Part shown: in pieces, positions 25,750 to 34,526 of the stretch
Layout: each line of letters begins with the position of its first letter
Numbering within the stretch: the stretch's first letter is position 1
From: Sporomusa silvacetica DSM 10669
Lineage (GTDB): Bacteria; Bacillota; Negativicutes; Sporomusales; Sporomusaceae
Reading direction: 5' to 3'
Length of the DNA: 64,000 bases
Assembly (NCBI RefSeq): GCF_002257705.1
Contig: NZ_LSLK01000113.1
Location: 1-64,000, forward strand
The notes under the pieces: generated by a model
What the model saw: the letters and a program-made list of their open reading frames with translations, nothing else
Database searches by the model: none
Told to the model about the DNA's origin: nothing
Translations under genes and position numbers: made by a program

Positions 25750-26628
25750 TTACACCCTGTCTGTCTCGCGTGGACGAAGCTGGGAAACGTCTTTACTGTC
25801 TATAATTGTGGTAAGTGTTTGAAGAAGTTCGTCTTTGCCTTCAGGCATTATATTTTCTAAATAAATACAGTTAGATGGATGAATCGAAGTAATACCGGAA
25901 TGTTTCAGTTCCATATCACGAATCATTAAGCGCAGCTCTGCCAATATTTCCATTTCTTCCGGGACTTCGAACTCCCCTCTTTGAGTTTTCTCATAGAGCT
26001 CAGTTCCTGGCTGTACTATAATCGTTAGAATACCTATATAATCCGGCTGGATCTCATTACAAATCTGAGCCGTATTCTTTGCATGCTCCCAAGCTTTAGG
26101 TGCTTTACCTGCCAACCCTAAAATCACGGTAACAAATAAATTTATACCCGCTTGCCTTATCTTTCTCCCTGCTTGAACCATTTCCCCACAGCTAACACCT
26201 TTTTGTATAGCACGAAGAACTTGTTCATCTCCGCTCTCTATACCCAGATGAGCCTCTACTAGTCCATGTTTTTGAAGCTCTATCAATTCAGCAAGCGTTT
26301 TATTCAATATGCTAACGGCGCTCGCGTAAGTTCCAACATAAGTGAGACTGGGAAAAGTATCATACAGGCAGTCTAATATCTTTATCAAACTCTCTGCCGG
26401 CATACTTAGTGCATCACCGTCTGCAAGAAAAACCTTCTTTACATCACCATAATATTCTTTTGCGAGCTCAATATCCTTTAGAATTTCATTTAGCTCACGC
26501 AAGCGATATTGCTTATCTTTATACATATAGCAAAATGTACACTGATTATGACTGCAGCCAATTGTACACTGCAATATATAATCGTCTCCTGCTATATAGG
26601 GGCTGTAAATATTTCCTTCATATCTCAT
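25750..26628 (-). CDS. Radical SAM protein (Elp3/B12-binding-type fold), function unknown
   Basis: A 292-aa radical SAM enzyme. The cluster motif is CSHNQCTFCYMYK, where the last cysteines fit CxxxxCxxC, and the SAM-contact strands FLADGDALSMP and EAHLGIESGDEQVL follow. GLAGKAPKAWEHAKNTAQ also occurs in the group of small Elp3-like radical SAM proteins common in anaerobes. The ATG at 26628 with GGGAGAG is preferred over one seven codons earlier. A 61-aa gene of unknown function lies 32 bases upstream. The substrate is not known. Confidence 0.87.
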   Translation of the reverse strand: MRYEGNIYSPYIAGDDYILQCTIGCSHNQCTFCYMYKDKQYRLRELNEILKDIELAKEYYGDVKKVFLADGDALSMPAESLIKILDCLYDTFPSLTYVGTYASAVSILNKTLAELIELQKHGLVEAHLGIESGDEQVLRAIQKGVSCGEMVQAGRKIRQAGINLFVTVILGLAGKAPKAWEHAKNTAQICNEIQPDYIGILTIIVQPGTELYEKTQRGEFEVPEEMEILAELRLMIRDMELKHSGITSIHPSNCIYLENIMPEGKDELLQTLTTIIDSKDVSQLRPRETDRV

Positions 26629-26660
26629 AATGATTCTCTCTCCCAGCACTCGAGCGCAGA

Positions 26661-26846
26661 TTAATTATTTGCTACTTTGCGCACATACATGAACTTAACT
26701 TTTGCGTTACTTGGTTTGTTTTTATACAGCATTCTATATACCATTTTCTTAGCATCTTCCGGACTACTAGTTTCTACTGTATTCACCATTAAGATAACCT
26801 CACCTGCAGTTGGGCAAAGGTGATACTTAACTTCATATGTTTTCAT
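26661..26846 (-). CDS. Small conserved-looking protein, function unknown
   Basis: A 61-aa basic protein (MKTYEVKYHLCPTAGE at its start) without membrane segment or recognised motif. It has a single cysteine and an alternating beta/alpha pattern. A strong GAGGTGATAAT precedes its ATG, and it is followed after 32 bases by the radical SAM gene. That spacing suggests it could be a partner or substrate peptide of the radical SAM protein, but nothing in the sequence proves this. Confidence 0.68.
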   Translation of the reverse strand: MKTYEVKYHLCPTAGEVILMVNTVETSSPEDAKKMVYRMLYKNKPSNAKVKFMYVRKVANN

Positions 26847-26947
26847 ATTATCACCTCGCTTCAGATATTTTCACGATTCAGCTGTTCCCAATGGACAACT
26901 ATAGCTTCCTATACAAAGCCACGTAGGCTAACTATTACACCGGTAGA

Positions 26948-27541
26948 TTAACTAACCGGTTTGTCGCTCTCACCAAGATAGTATAAATCTTCTGGTGTAT
27001 TAAGGTTACAAAATATTTCTTTAATGTCTCCTACCTGCCGTAAATCGCTTTCAACTATTTTGCATACTCTTACATCAGGATAAAATCTAAACACCTGACT
27101 AACACCTGCTTGCAAACACTTTTCTATCGGTTTTATGCAATTGCGTGAATAGACTGCGCAGAGTGGTTCCAACCGGTTTCCTATCTCGGGAACGACTACG
27201 TCACACCCCGCTCTTCGCTCCAGTAAATACCTGGCTAACTCTTCTGTAAAAAATGGCATATCACAGGAGACTATAAATGAATATTGATGTTGGGCGGTCA
27301 TAAGTCCTGCATGCATTCCTCCGAGCGGACCCATGCCCGGGTAGCTGTCTGGAACCTCCACAATTCCCGGTAAATTATATTTTGCAGTGTGGTTACTGGC
27401 AATAATTATTTCATCCACAAAATTCTGCAGTTTACGCACAGTACGCTCGATAAGAGTTTCATTTTTAAATAATAACAGTGTTTTATCACGTCCCATGCGT
27501 GAACTGCGTCCTCCTGCCAAAATTATACCGCTCACCGCCAT
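26948..27541 (-). CDS. mobA: Molybdenum cofactor guanylyltransferase MobA
   Basis: A 197-aa nucleotidyltransferase with the MobA signature GIILAGGRSSRMGRDKTLL at residues 5-23 and the metal-binding SCDMPF near residue 100. It adds GMP to molybdopterin to make the MGD form used by the DMSO-reductase family, several members of which lie in this window. The ATG at 27541 behind GGGGGG gives the family start; the longer frame to 27631 runs through the hydrogenase operon's terminator. It is separate from the moa/moe operon. Confidence 0.92.
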   Translation of the reverse strand: MAVSGIILAGGRSSRMGRDKTLLLFKNETLIERTVRKLQNFVDEIIIASNHTAKYNLPGIVEVPDSYPGMGPLGGMHAGLMTAQHQYSFIVSCDMPFFTEELARYLLERRAGCDVVVPEIGNRLEPLCAVYSRNCIKPIEKCLQAGVSQVFRFYPDVRVCKIVESDLRQVGDIKEIFCNLNTPEDLYYLGESDKPVS

Positions 27542-27598
27542 AATAGCCCCCCTAACCCATTGAATTCTATTTCTATTATACCTTCTTATTAAAAATTT

Positions 27599-27640
27599 TG
27601 CAGGTGCAAATGGGTGTTTATAACACACCACCCACCTGCA
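27599..27640 (-). terminator. Terminator of the [FeFe] hydrogenase operon
   Basis: On the minus strand TGCAGGTG pairs with CACCTGCA, with an inner GGTGTGTT/AACACCC pairing, followed by AAATTTTTAAT. It lies about 60 bases after the last cytochrome b codon. Confidence 0.75.
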
Positions 27641-27701
27641 ATCTTTTTAAAATGTTTGTATATAGCCGTTCAAAATAGTGAGCTACTTCTGCGCCTTATT
27701 G

Positions 27702-28025
27702 TTAACGTACATGCTGCTGCCCTGTAACAGGTACAGACTCATTGGCTTTTACTCGCATAATTTCGTTTTCAACCCATACCGGGTTATGATGCTCAGCCTC
27801 ATGGAGCGGCTGAGTTCCATCACCAAACATGCACAAAAATTCGCCCCAATTGTAAATTCCGAGGAAGATATGCGCGAATACGCTCACTCCCAGAACAATA
27901 CCAACCACCAAATGCACCATATCAAACCAGTACATGGCTACTTTAGGCGCTACCGGCAGGAAGGCGTATAGTGCCCAACCGGTAACAATTAAAAGTATAC
28001 CACCAATCAGCATCATAATCCCCAT
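27702..28025 (-). CDS. Cytochrome b subunit, C-terminal half (same frame after a TAA)
   Basis: A 107-aa membrane fragment with two hydrophobic helices (about 3-22 and 33-57) and His residues in MVHLVVG and FAHIFLG. These correspond to the last two helices of a FdnI/cytochrome b561-type diheme anchor. It continues in the same reading frame directly after the TAA that ends the 28026-28406 ORF. Its ATG has no ribosome-binding site of its own, only GGCCAAAAATAA. Either the cytochrome gene is broken or the two halves are made by stop-start reinitiation (TAAATG). Confidence 0.75.
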   Translation of the reverse strand: MGIMMLIGGILLIVTGWALYAFLPVAPKVAMYWFDMVHLVVGIVLGVSVFAHIFLGIYNWGEFLCMFGDGTQPLHEAEHHNPVWVENEIMRVKANESVPVTGQQHVR

Positions 28026-28406
28026 TTATTTTTGGCCAGAGTTCATTTTACCCATTGGCGGCACTGGAATGGTTTTACCTAATAGCATTTTCTGTGGATA
28101 GCCACCACAAATCTTCATCCAGGCCATATCCCGCTCATCAAAGGTAAATATCCGGCGAGTAAAGGCTACAATTCTGTCCAAGGCAAAGATCGTGTAAAAA
28201 ATACACGCTAACGTAAGAATGCCTGCACCAACAATATGGATTTGCATAATCAAATTTTGCAGATCTTCACCAAATGGTTTTAGCCAAATAAAAAATCCGG
28301 TAATGGCTGCCGGTAAAAAACCTAAAATCAATCCCCAGTGAAATAGCCGCGAGATAAGAGGGTGCTTGAGTACCCGCGGTCCATGTTCATCATGCTGGCT
28401 CATCAA
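28026..28406 (-). CDS. Cytochrome b subunit of hydrogenase, N-terminal half
   Basis: A 126-aa protein with two hydrophobic segments and heme-ligand-type histidines in HPLISRLFHWG and MQIHIVGAG. It ends in PPMGKMNSGQK and a TAA. In FdnI/HydC-type cytochromes this GKxNxGQK segment leads straight into the third helix, which here is encoded by the next ORF in the same frame. It is the third gene after hydA and the small subunit, so it should anchor the hydrogenase to the membrane and pass electrons to quinone. ATG behind GGAGGG. Confidence 0.78.
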   Translation of the reverse strand: MMSQHDEHGPRVLKHPLISRLFHWGLILGFLPAAITGFFIWLKPFGEDLQNLIMQIHIVGAGILTLACIFYTIFALDRIVAFTRRIFTFDERDMAWMKICGGYPQKMLLGKTIPVPPMGKMNSGQK

Positions 28407-28415
28407 TTATCCCTC

Positions 28416-28727
28416 CTACACTAATTTCGTTCTGTCTACATATTTCGTGTGAAACAGTTCCTCGGCTAAATTACTGAGTGGATTGTGGGCAAATTTTTTG
28501 TACACATCAGTAACCGCCTGATTGTTATGGCTTTGACGGATTTTTGCTTTTACATCATCTGCATAGATGCCTTGCGCCCGCAGCTTGATGTATTTTGTGC
28601 GGTCTTGTACCAAATCGGTAGCAACATAGGCCCCGGTCCACAAGATTGCACCGGCTACACCTACAATTCCTATGAATTCACGCCGTGAGACCTTCACGGC
28701 CTTTTCTATATAATCATACTGTGCCAT
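28416..28727 (-). CDS. hydB: [FeFe] hydrogenase small subunit with Tat signal
   Basis: A 103-aa protein. Residues 14-35 are a twin-arginine signal (SRREFIGIVGVAGAILWTG), and the rest resembles the iron-hydrogenase small-subunit domain that wraps round the large subunit in periplasmic Desulfovibrio-type enzymes. It would carry the folded catalytic subunit across the membrane. It lies 12 bases after hydA and 9 bases before the cytochrome b gene. ATG behind GGAGGG. Confidence 0.88.
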   Translation of the reverse strand: MAQYDYIEKAVKVSRREFIGIVGVAGAILWTGAYVATDLVQDRTKYIKLRAQGIYADDVKAKIRQSHNNQAVTDVYKKFAHNPLSNLAEELFHTKYVDRTKLV

Positions 28728-28739
28728 TGTGTTCCCTCC

Positions 28740-29999
28740 TTATGACCACGGCAGTACAGCCTTGGCTTTATCCAGCCAGGAAGTACCCATAGGATTGATT
28801 GGCTGACCGCCACCGTTGACACAGCCGGCCGGACAATTCATAATTTCGATAAAGTGATAGGGTGATTTACCGGCTTTGACTTCTTCCAGGAGCGGTTTTA
28901 CGTTCTCCTTGGTGCCGTGAGCTACCGCTACCTTCAGCGTAACTTCTTTACCTGTTATAGCATCTTTCATGGTAACGCTAGCTTCCTTTACGCCTTTGAG
29001 GCCGCGAACAGGCTTGAATTCAAGCACATCCAGTTCCTTACCAGTAATTACAAAATAACCAGTCCGTAAAGCAGCTTCCATTACACCGCCAGTATTGGCG
29101 AAGATCGTACCGGCACCACTGTATTGAGCCAAAGGATTATCCTGGTCAGTAAACTCAGCGACCGTCTTAATATCAATATTTAGTTTCTTAAACAATCGGG
29201 CTAAATCCCGGGTAGTGAGCACTACATCAATATCAGGATAGCTCCCTGATCGGCCTTGTGTTTTCCAGTAATCCGAAGCACTTGTGAATTCAGGACGGGA
29301 AGCTTCAAATTTTTTGGCAGTACAGGGCATAACGCCTACCATAAAAATATCTTCCGGGTTAACCTTCCAGACTTCCTTGGCACCATAGGTTTTTCCGAGT
29401 GCACCAGCCATCATCATTGGTGACTTGGCGGAAGACATATTAGGTAAAAGTTCGGGGTAGTACAGCTCGGCATACCGAACCCAGGCCGGACAACACGAAG
29501 TAAACTGTGGCAAAGGCCCTAAATGATGTTCTGTCGGCTCCCCTAATGCATAGTGGCGGATCTTGGCAATAAGCTCCATGCCTTCTTCCATAATGGTCTG
29601 GTCAGCAGTAAAGACCGTGTCAAGAACTTTAAACCCAGCCTGTTTCAAGGCTCCATACATTTTTTCGGTTACCAGGCTGCCTGGTTCCATGCCGAACTCT
29701 TCACCGATAGCAACACGTACTGCCGGGGCAATTGTTGCAACAACTGTGAGCTGTTTGTTTTTTAGCTGTGCAATTACTTTGTCAACAACGTCAACCTTAT
29801 CCTGCGGTGCTCCAAAAGGACAATTTACCAAACATTGTCCACAAGAAATACACCTTTCACTGTTGATCGTATGAACGGCTCCATATTTGCCGTCGATAGC
29901 TCCTGTCGGGCAAAACGACTTGCAGGAATCGCAGCCTTTACAAGCCTTTCGATCGATTTCAATAACCCTTGTTAACTCTTGTCCTTGAAACCCTTTCAA
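28740..29999 (-). CDS. hydA: [FeFe] hydrogenase catalytic subunit
   Basis: A 419-aa enzyme. Two [4Fe-4S] ferredoxin motifs open the protein (CKGCDSCKSFCP and CISCGQCLVNCP). They are followed by the three H-cluster signatures: TSCCPAWVRYAE, MPCTAKKFEASR and the C-terminal MNCPAGCVNGGGQP. The size and the separate small subunit fit the Desulfovibrio-type periplasmic hydrogenase. With a Tat-signal partner and a cytochrome b it would oxidise external H2 and feed electrons to the membrane. The ATG at 29999 lies behind GGGGAGG. Confidence 0.95.
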   Translation of the reverse strand: MKGFQGQELTRVIEIDRKACKGCDSCKSFCPTGAIDGKYGAVHTINSERCISCGQCLVNCPFGAPQDKVDVVDKVIAQLKNKQLTVVATIAPAVRVAIGEEFGMEPGSLVTEKMYGALKQAGFKVLDTVFTADQTIMEEGMELIAKIRHYALGEPTEHHLGPLPQFTSCCPAWVRYAELYYPELLPNMSSAKSPMMMAGALGKTYGAKEVWKVNPEDIFMVGVMPCTAKKFEASRPEFTSASDYWKTQGRSGSYPDIDVVLTTRDLARLFKKLNIDIKTVAEFTDQDNPLAQYSGAGTIFANTGGVMEAALRTGYFVITGKELDVLEFKPVRGLKGVKEASVTMKDAITGKEVTLKVAVAHGTKENVKPLLEEVKAGKSPYHFIEIMNCPAGCVNGGGQPINPMGTSWLDKAKAVLPWS

Positions 30000-30075
30000 A
30001 TTTAGACCTCCCCTATAAAATTTAAGATAACTTGGCTCGCATCAAACCTGTGGCGAATGACGAGAGCTGAGTTAA

Positions 30076-30117
30076 CTTTAGTAAATCAGAAAGTAACTAC
30101 TTTCTGATTTACTAAAG
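30076..30117. repeat. Perfect 20-bp inverted repeat upstream of hydA
   Basis: CTTTAGTAAATCAGAAAGTA (30076-30095) and its exact complement (30098-30117) are separated by two bases. It lies in the 170-base gap between the moeA stop and hydA start and lacks a T tract on either strand. It could be the moeA terminator core or an operator for the hydrogenase operon. Confidence 0.8.
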
Positions 30118-30170
30118 AAACTAGTTTAGTCAGTAATATAGGGTACTGTCCTTAGGTTGTTTTCCACCGC

Positions 30171-31409
30171 TTATATAAAGAGTTCACTGCCGCTTCCTAC
30201 CATAACTGCTGAAACTTCTTGTCCGGCGACTAGCGGGCCACTTCCCGCAGGCACGTCAATTAGTGCATTACAAGCAACCATGGATTTCAGAACGCCATTA
30301 CTTTGCGCGCCTGTAAGTTCTATATAATTAGTATTGTTAATTGTCTGTACTTTTGCCCGTAAAAATCTGCGCTGTGTACTTGATTTATTAAAGCTGTCTT
30401 TCAGAATTGCCAAAATTTTGGGCGGCATTTTTTGATCAAGCCCGAGCATTATTTTAATTAAAGGCACAACGATCAAATCAAAGGTTATATAGGCGGCGGC
30501 CGGGTTTCCCGAAAGGCCAATAATTAATTTATTATTGTAGCTTGCAGCTATCATCGGCGAACCTGGCTTCATATCAATTTTTCGAAAAATGATATCTGCC
30601 CCAATTTCCTTAAAAGCGGCTGGTACTATATCGTAATCACCTACTGAAACGCCCCCCGTAGTAATTACTAAATCTGCTAAGTCTAATGCTTGGGTAAGGC
30701 GCTCAACTATAGCTTCTTTTTCATCAGGAACAATTCCCATTGCCACAGGCGCTGCCCCTAGTTGCGAACAATAGGCACTTAGAAAATGTTGATTGGAATT
30801 ATATATCTTTCCTGGCCTCAGCTCTTCTGCTGGATCGATCACTTCGTCACCGGTACTAAGAATAGCTATTCTGGTTTTACTAAAAACCGGTATTTCATCT
30901 ACTCCAATTGCAGCTAACAGCCCTACAAGTGGCGGAGTCAACACCGTACCTCTCTTAGCAATAACTTCTCCCTGCCGTAAGTCCTCACCAGCTCGAATGA
31001 TATCGTTTCCTGCTTTTAGGGGATAATATAGTTCGACCTTATTTCCCGCTCTTTTTACGTCCTCAAATTTGACAATTACATCTGCGCCGTTTGGTATCGG
31101 AGCCCCAGTCATAACCTTGGTAACCGTTCCCGGAGTTACCTGTTTTTTAGGCATATAGCCAGCTTGTACCTCTTCGATAACTTCCAGTGTCACAGGATTC
31201 GATGAGTTAGCTAGTTCAGTATCTTTCGCCTGTAACGCATAGCCATCCAAAGGCGATTTGTCAAATGGCGGCAGGTTAATGCCTGTTCGTACATCTTGAC
31301 TTAAAATTCTGCCGACAGCGCTAGTCAACGACACCTGACATTCTGTAACCGGATGGGTAAAATTTAATAACAATGTCTGCGCTTCTTCCAATGGAATACC
31401 TGTCTTCAT
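30171..31409 (-). CDS. moeA: Molybdopterin molybdotransferase MoeA
   Basis: A 412-aa MoeA. The N-terminal domain has ALLNF-like and DKSPLDGYALQA (the conserved SxMDGYA region). The MogA-like domain has ILSTGDEVI and VITTGGVSVGDYD, followed by MKPGSPMIA and GLSGNPAAAYITF. It inserts molybdate into adenylylated molybdopterin. The ATG at 31409 behind GGAGGTGG is chosen; the frame continues upstream into the previous gene. It is the last gene of the moaA-led operon. Confidence 0.94.
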   Translation of the reverse strand: MKTGIPLEEAQTLLLNFTHPVTECQVSLTSAVGRILSQDVRTGINLPPFDKSPLDGYALQAKDTELANSSNPVTLEVIEEVQAGYMPKKQVTPGTVTKVMTGAPIPNGADVIVKFEDVKRAGNKVELYYPLKAGNDIIRAGEDLRQGEVIAKRGTVLTPPLVGLLAAIGVDEIPVFSKTRIAILSTGDEVIDPAEELRPGKIYNSNQHFLSAYCSQLGAAPVAMGIVPDEKEAIVERLTQALDLADLVITTGGVSVGDYDIVPAAFKEIGADIIFRKIDMKPGSPMIAASYNNKLIIGLSGNPAAAYITFDLIVVPLIKIMLGLDQKMPPKILAILKDSFNKSSTQRRFLRAKVQTINNTNYIELTGAQSNGVLKSMVACNALIDVPAGSGPLVAGQEVSAVMVGSGSELFI

Positions 31410-31431
31410 TTTTCCACCTCCAGCTTCCTTT

Positions 31432-32454
31432 TCACGCACCAGTACCAAATGAGCAAGCGGGGTACTGACAAACCTCACACTCTAGACATAAGCCGCCCAT
31501 TCCCAATTTCACGACCATTGGCCTTGTAATATGCTGACCTATCAGAACCAACGGCAGGACAAGATCAAACACAGTCGTTTTATGATACATTACACAGCCC
31601 GGCAGTCCTAAAACCGGTACTTCCCCCAAATACGCCACCATCAGCATCGATCCCGGCAATACAGGCGCACCATAGGTTACAATTTCCGCACCTGCTTTTC
31701 TAATTCCACTGGGAGTAACATCATCAGGGTCAACCGACATGCCCCCTGTTGTCAATATCAGCTCAGCACCATTAGCGATCAATGCACTCACAGCTTGCGA
31801 TATTTTTTCCGCATCATCGGGGACAAAAATGTGCTCAAGTACGTTGCAGCCAAATCCTTCAACTTTTGCTTTTACAACCGGCCCAAACTTATCCTGAATA
31901 CGTCCATGATAAACCTCACTGCCGGTCGTAATAACGCCCACTTTATAAGAACGAAACGGTTTAACAGCAGCAACCTCGGCTTGCTGAGCAATTTTCTCCA
32001 CCATTTCTATTTTTGTTTCATCAACCAGTAAGGGGATAACCCGGACACTGGCAATCTTATCTCCTTTTTTCACAGGCCTGCTGTTATTACGGGTCGCAAC
32101 AACGATCTCTTCAATCATATTAATACCTGTTAGGAGCTCTTCATTTATAGCAACCATTCCATCATGCTCTGCTATAAGATTAACCTTGCCTTCACTGGGT
32201 TCGGTCATGCTAAGTCCTTGCCCCTTTACTGCCTGCGCAAGACGTAGTCCCGCGTCATTTTCATGCAAAAATCCTTTTTTCAATTGCCATACATAAAGAT
32301 GTTCCTTTCCCAGCTTCAAGAGGCTAGGTATATCTTCTTCTGTAATGATATGTCCTTTTTTAAAGGCTTCGCCCTTGAATTCGCCAGGTACTATTTTAGT
32401 AATGTCATGACATAGCACATTGCCTATTGCTTCTTCCACTCTGACTATCTGCAT
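31432..32454 (-). CDS. MoeA/MogA-like molybdopterin-binding protein
   Basis: A 340-aa protein with a MoCF-biosynthesis domain (about 165-310): GVITTGSEVYHGR, LTTGGMSVDPDDVTPSGI and LPGSMLMVAYLGEVPVLGLPG. The N-terminal part (1-160) resembles the MoeA body. A C-terminal cysteine cluster, CLECEVCQYPAC, could bind a metal. It pairs with the true moeA directly downstream, a common clostridial arrangement, and may sort molybdopterin or tungsten/molybdenum. ATG at 32454 behind GAGGAG. Confidence 0.85.
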   Translation of the reverse strand: MQIVRVEEAIGNVLCHDITKIVPGEFKGEAFKKGHIITEEDIPSLLKLGKEHLYVWQLKKGFLHENDAGLRLAQAVKGQGLSMTEPSEGKVNLIAEHDGMVAINEELLTGINMIEEIVVATRNNSRPVKKGDKIASVRVIPLLVDETKIEMVEKIAQQAEVAAVKPFRSYKVGVITTGSEVYHGRIQDKFGPVVKAKVEGFGCNVLEHIFVPDDAEKISQAVSALIANGAELILTTGGMSVDPDDVTPSGIRKAGAEIVTYGAPVLPGSMLMVAYLGEVPVLGLPGCVMYHKTTVFDLVLPLVLIGQHITRPMVVKLGMGGLCLECEVCQYPACSFGTGA

Positions 32455-32488
32455 GGCTTCTTTCTCCTCTCGGTTTACCCTTCCAAAA

Positions 32489-32923
32489 TTAACCGATCAT
32501 CTCTATTTTGTCGCCGGCTTTTATCCAGCCTGGGGTAAGTACTATGGTAAAAATGCCTTCTCTAGGCATAACACAGTCTCCTGTCTTTTCTCTGATGGCA
32601 CACCCCTTGTGACACTCTTTACCGATTTGTGTCACTTCCATCAGTGTTTCGCCGACCTTAAGTTTAGTTCCTACCGGAAGCTCAAACAAAACGATACCTT
32701 CTGTAGTAATGTTTTCGGCAAAACTTCCTGTTTCAAGCTGGTCAAACCCCAGATTTCTAATCTTATCAATACTCTCGTTTCCAAGCAGGCTTACCTGTCT
32801 GTGCCAGTTTCCGGCGTGTGCGTCCCCTTGCAAGCCAGAGTTAACTTCAAAATAGCCTTTTTCAATTGCCTGCTTAGGCTCTCCCTTTTTTTCACTTATA
32901 TTTACTGCTAGTACTTTTGCCAT
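32489..32923 (-). CDS. MOSC-domain protein
   Basis: A 144-aa stand-alone MOSC domain: GLQGDAHAGNWHRQVSLLG, ENITTEGIVLFELPVGTKL and the conserved cysteine region GKECHKGCAIREKTGDCVMP. MOSC proteins bind or carry sulphurated or molybdopterin-type cofactors. The ATG at 32923 behind GGGAGGG is used; the longer frame overlaps moaC. It sits between moaC and the moeA-like gene, so it probably acts in cofactor maturation. Confidence 0.92.
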   Translation of the reverse strand: MAKVLAVNISEKKGEPKQAIEKGYFEVNSGLQGDAHAGNWHRQVSLLGNESIDKIRNLGFDQLETGSFAENITTEGIVLFELPVGTKLKVGETLMEVTQIGKECHKGCAIREKTGDCVMPREGIFTIVLTPGWIKAGDKIEMIG

Positions 32924-32964
32924 GTTTATCCCTCCCGTATAAGTGAGAAAGCAACTAACGTTCA

Positions 32965-33441
32965 CTATTGATCTCGCTTAACATGACCGCTTTTGCCGCC
33001 CATTTTTTCCATAAGTTTTATATCCGTAATTTCCATCCAGCGGTCAATGGCCTTGCTCATATCATAGATCGTCAAAGCGGCAATACTGACACCACTGATA
33101 GCTTCCATCTCCACACCGGTTTTTCCTGTCGTTTTAACCTGACAACGTATGATTATACTGGAATTTAATTCGTCCATTTCAAACTTAATATCTACAGAAG
33201 TCAACATTAGGGGATGGCACATGGGAATAAGACTAGACGTTTGTTTTGCTCCCATTATGCCAGCTACCTGAGCAACTCCCAGAACGTCTCCTTTTTGGAT
33301 CCCGCCACTTTTGATGACTTGTAAAGTAGCTGGCTGCATATGAACAATTGCCTGTGCCGTTGCTGAACGTACAGTATCATTTTTTTCACTGACATCTACC
33401 ATCCGAGCATATCCGGAATTATTGAAATGAGTAAAATCCAT
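32965..33441 (-). CDS. moaC: Cyclic pyranopterin monophosphate synthase MoaC
   Basis: A 158-aa MoaC, which forms cPMP from the MoaA product. The family motifs are ARMVDVSEKNDTVRSATA, IPMCHPLMLTSVDI and GVEMEAISGVSIAALTIYDM, with the last leading into the catalytic lysine region (MSKAID). ATG behind AGGGGG. The moaA stop lies two bases upstream. Confidence 0.96.
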   Translation of the reverse strand: MDFTHFNNSGYARMVDVSEKNDTVRSATAQAIVHMQPATLQVIKSGGIQKGDVLGVAQVAGIMGAKQTSSLIPMCHPLMLTSVDIKFEMDELNSSIIIRCQVKTTGKTGVEMEAISGVSIAALTIYDMSKAIDRWMEITDIKLMEKMGGKSGHVKRDQ

Positions 33442-33443
33442 GC

Positions 33444-34424
33444 TTATCCCCCTATTTGGTACATCTTGCGTTTATTGTCCGCTCCCCAACCTTCATTCAT
33501 ATGATGCCGGTTAGGCTTTTCTCTGATTGCTTTGCTAAAGAGTTCTGCAATTATTTCGTCGCTGGCGTGATTTTGCAGTGCTAATTTTACATTAAATTCT
33601 TGCTTACCAAACAAGCAACTGCGAAGTTTACCATCAGCCGTCATCCGAATCCGGTTGCACTCTCCGCAAAAATGATCACTCATAGCACTGATAAAGCCAA
33701 CCGACCCCATTCCGCCGCGTATTTGATAGGACTTAGCCGGACCATTACCTTGTACATTGGCACCTTTATATAATTCATATTTTTGCTCAATGCGCTCTCT
33801 AATTTCACTTACCGTCACAACCCGGTCTGCTTTATAAAAGGGTATATCCCCCACAGGCATAAACTCAATAAAGCGAATATGTAGCGGCATTTTTTGGGCT
33901 AATTCAACAAAGTCCAATATCTCATCATCATTGATGCCTTTCATCACTACAGTATTAATTTTAATCGGGACCATTCCTAATTCTAACGCTTTGGAAATGG
34001 AACGCACCACTTCACTCAAATTTCCACGGCTAGTTATATATTTGAACTTATCTTCATCAAGACTATCTAAACTGAAATTAACCCTGGTTAAACCGGCCGC
34101 CTTCAGTTCTTCTGCCATATCAGCAAATAGCATTCCGTTTGTCGTAATTGCTATATCATTAATCTTAGGAATCTGGGCGATATCTGCAATAAGTTTCGTA
34201 ATATTTCTACGAACAAGTGGTTCTCCACCTGTCAACCTAACCTTTTGAATTCCTATCCGGGCAGCAACCCTAACAAGATGAGCAATTTCTTCCAGGCTTA
34301 GTATATTGTCATGGCCAAGATCTTCTATTCCCTCTTCAGGCATACAATATTTGCATCGTAAATTACACCTATTTGTAACAGAAACACGTAAATAATCAAT
34401 ATTTCGAGCATAACTGTCAAACAC
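33444..34424 (-). CDS. moaA: GTP 3',8-cyclase MoaA (radical SAM)
   Basis: A 326-aa MoaA with the N-terminal radical SAM cluster CNLRCKYC (Cys20, 24, 27) and the second C-terminal [4Fe-4S] site CGECNRIRMTADGKLRSC. VRLTGGEPLVRR and FIEFMPVG are further family marks. The usual C-terminal GG tail is present (YQIGG). It starts molybdenum cofactor synthesis from GTP. The start is GTG at 34424 behind GGGAG. It leads the operon and lies behind a riboswitch/terminator and a sigma-54 promoter. Confidence 0.96.
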   Translation of the reverse strand: MFDSYARNIDYLRVSVTNRCNLRCKYCMPEEGIEDLGHDNILSLEEIAHLVRVAARIGIQKVRLTGGEPLVRRNITKLIADIAQIPKINDIAITTNGMLFADMAEELKAAGLTRVNFSLDSLDEDKFKYITSRGNLSEVVRSISKALELGMVPIKINTVVMKGINDDEILDFVELAQKMPLHIRFIEFMPVGDIPFYKADRVVTVSEIRERIEQKYELYKGANVQGNGPAKSYQIRGGMGSVGFISAMSDHFCGECNRIRMTADGKLRSCLFGKQEFNVKLALQNHASDEIIAELFSKAIREKPNRHHMNEGWGADNKRKMYQIGG

Positions 34425-34481
34425 AGTTCATTCACTCCCTTCCTAGATTTAGTAAAACGAAATCTTTATCAGAATATAAAT

Positions 34482-34513
34482 AAAACTTCTGCGAGAAGCG
34501 CACAGAAGTTTTT
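34482..34513 (-). terminator. Attenuator terminator in the moaA leader
   Basis: AAAACTTCTG and CAGAAGTTTT pair round an 11-nt loop and are followed on the minus strand by ATTTATATTC. It lies between the structured leader and the moaA start, so it can serve as the riboswitch expression platform. Confidence 0.82.
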
Positions 34514-34526
34514 ATCTCAAAACTCA

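Noticed and set aside
28020..28030. Selenocysteine or other recoding at the cytochrome b stop
   Set aside because: The codon is TAA, not TGA, and no SECIS-like stem follows immediately.
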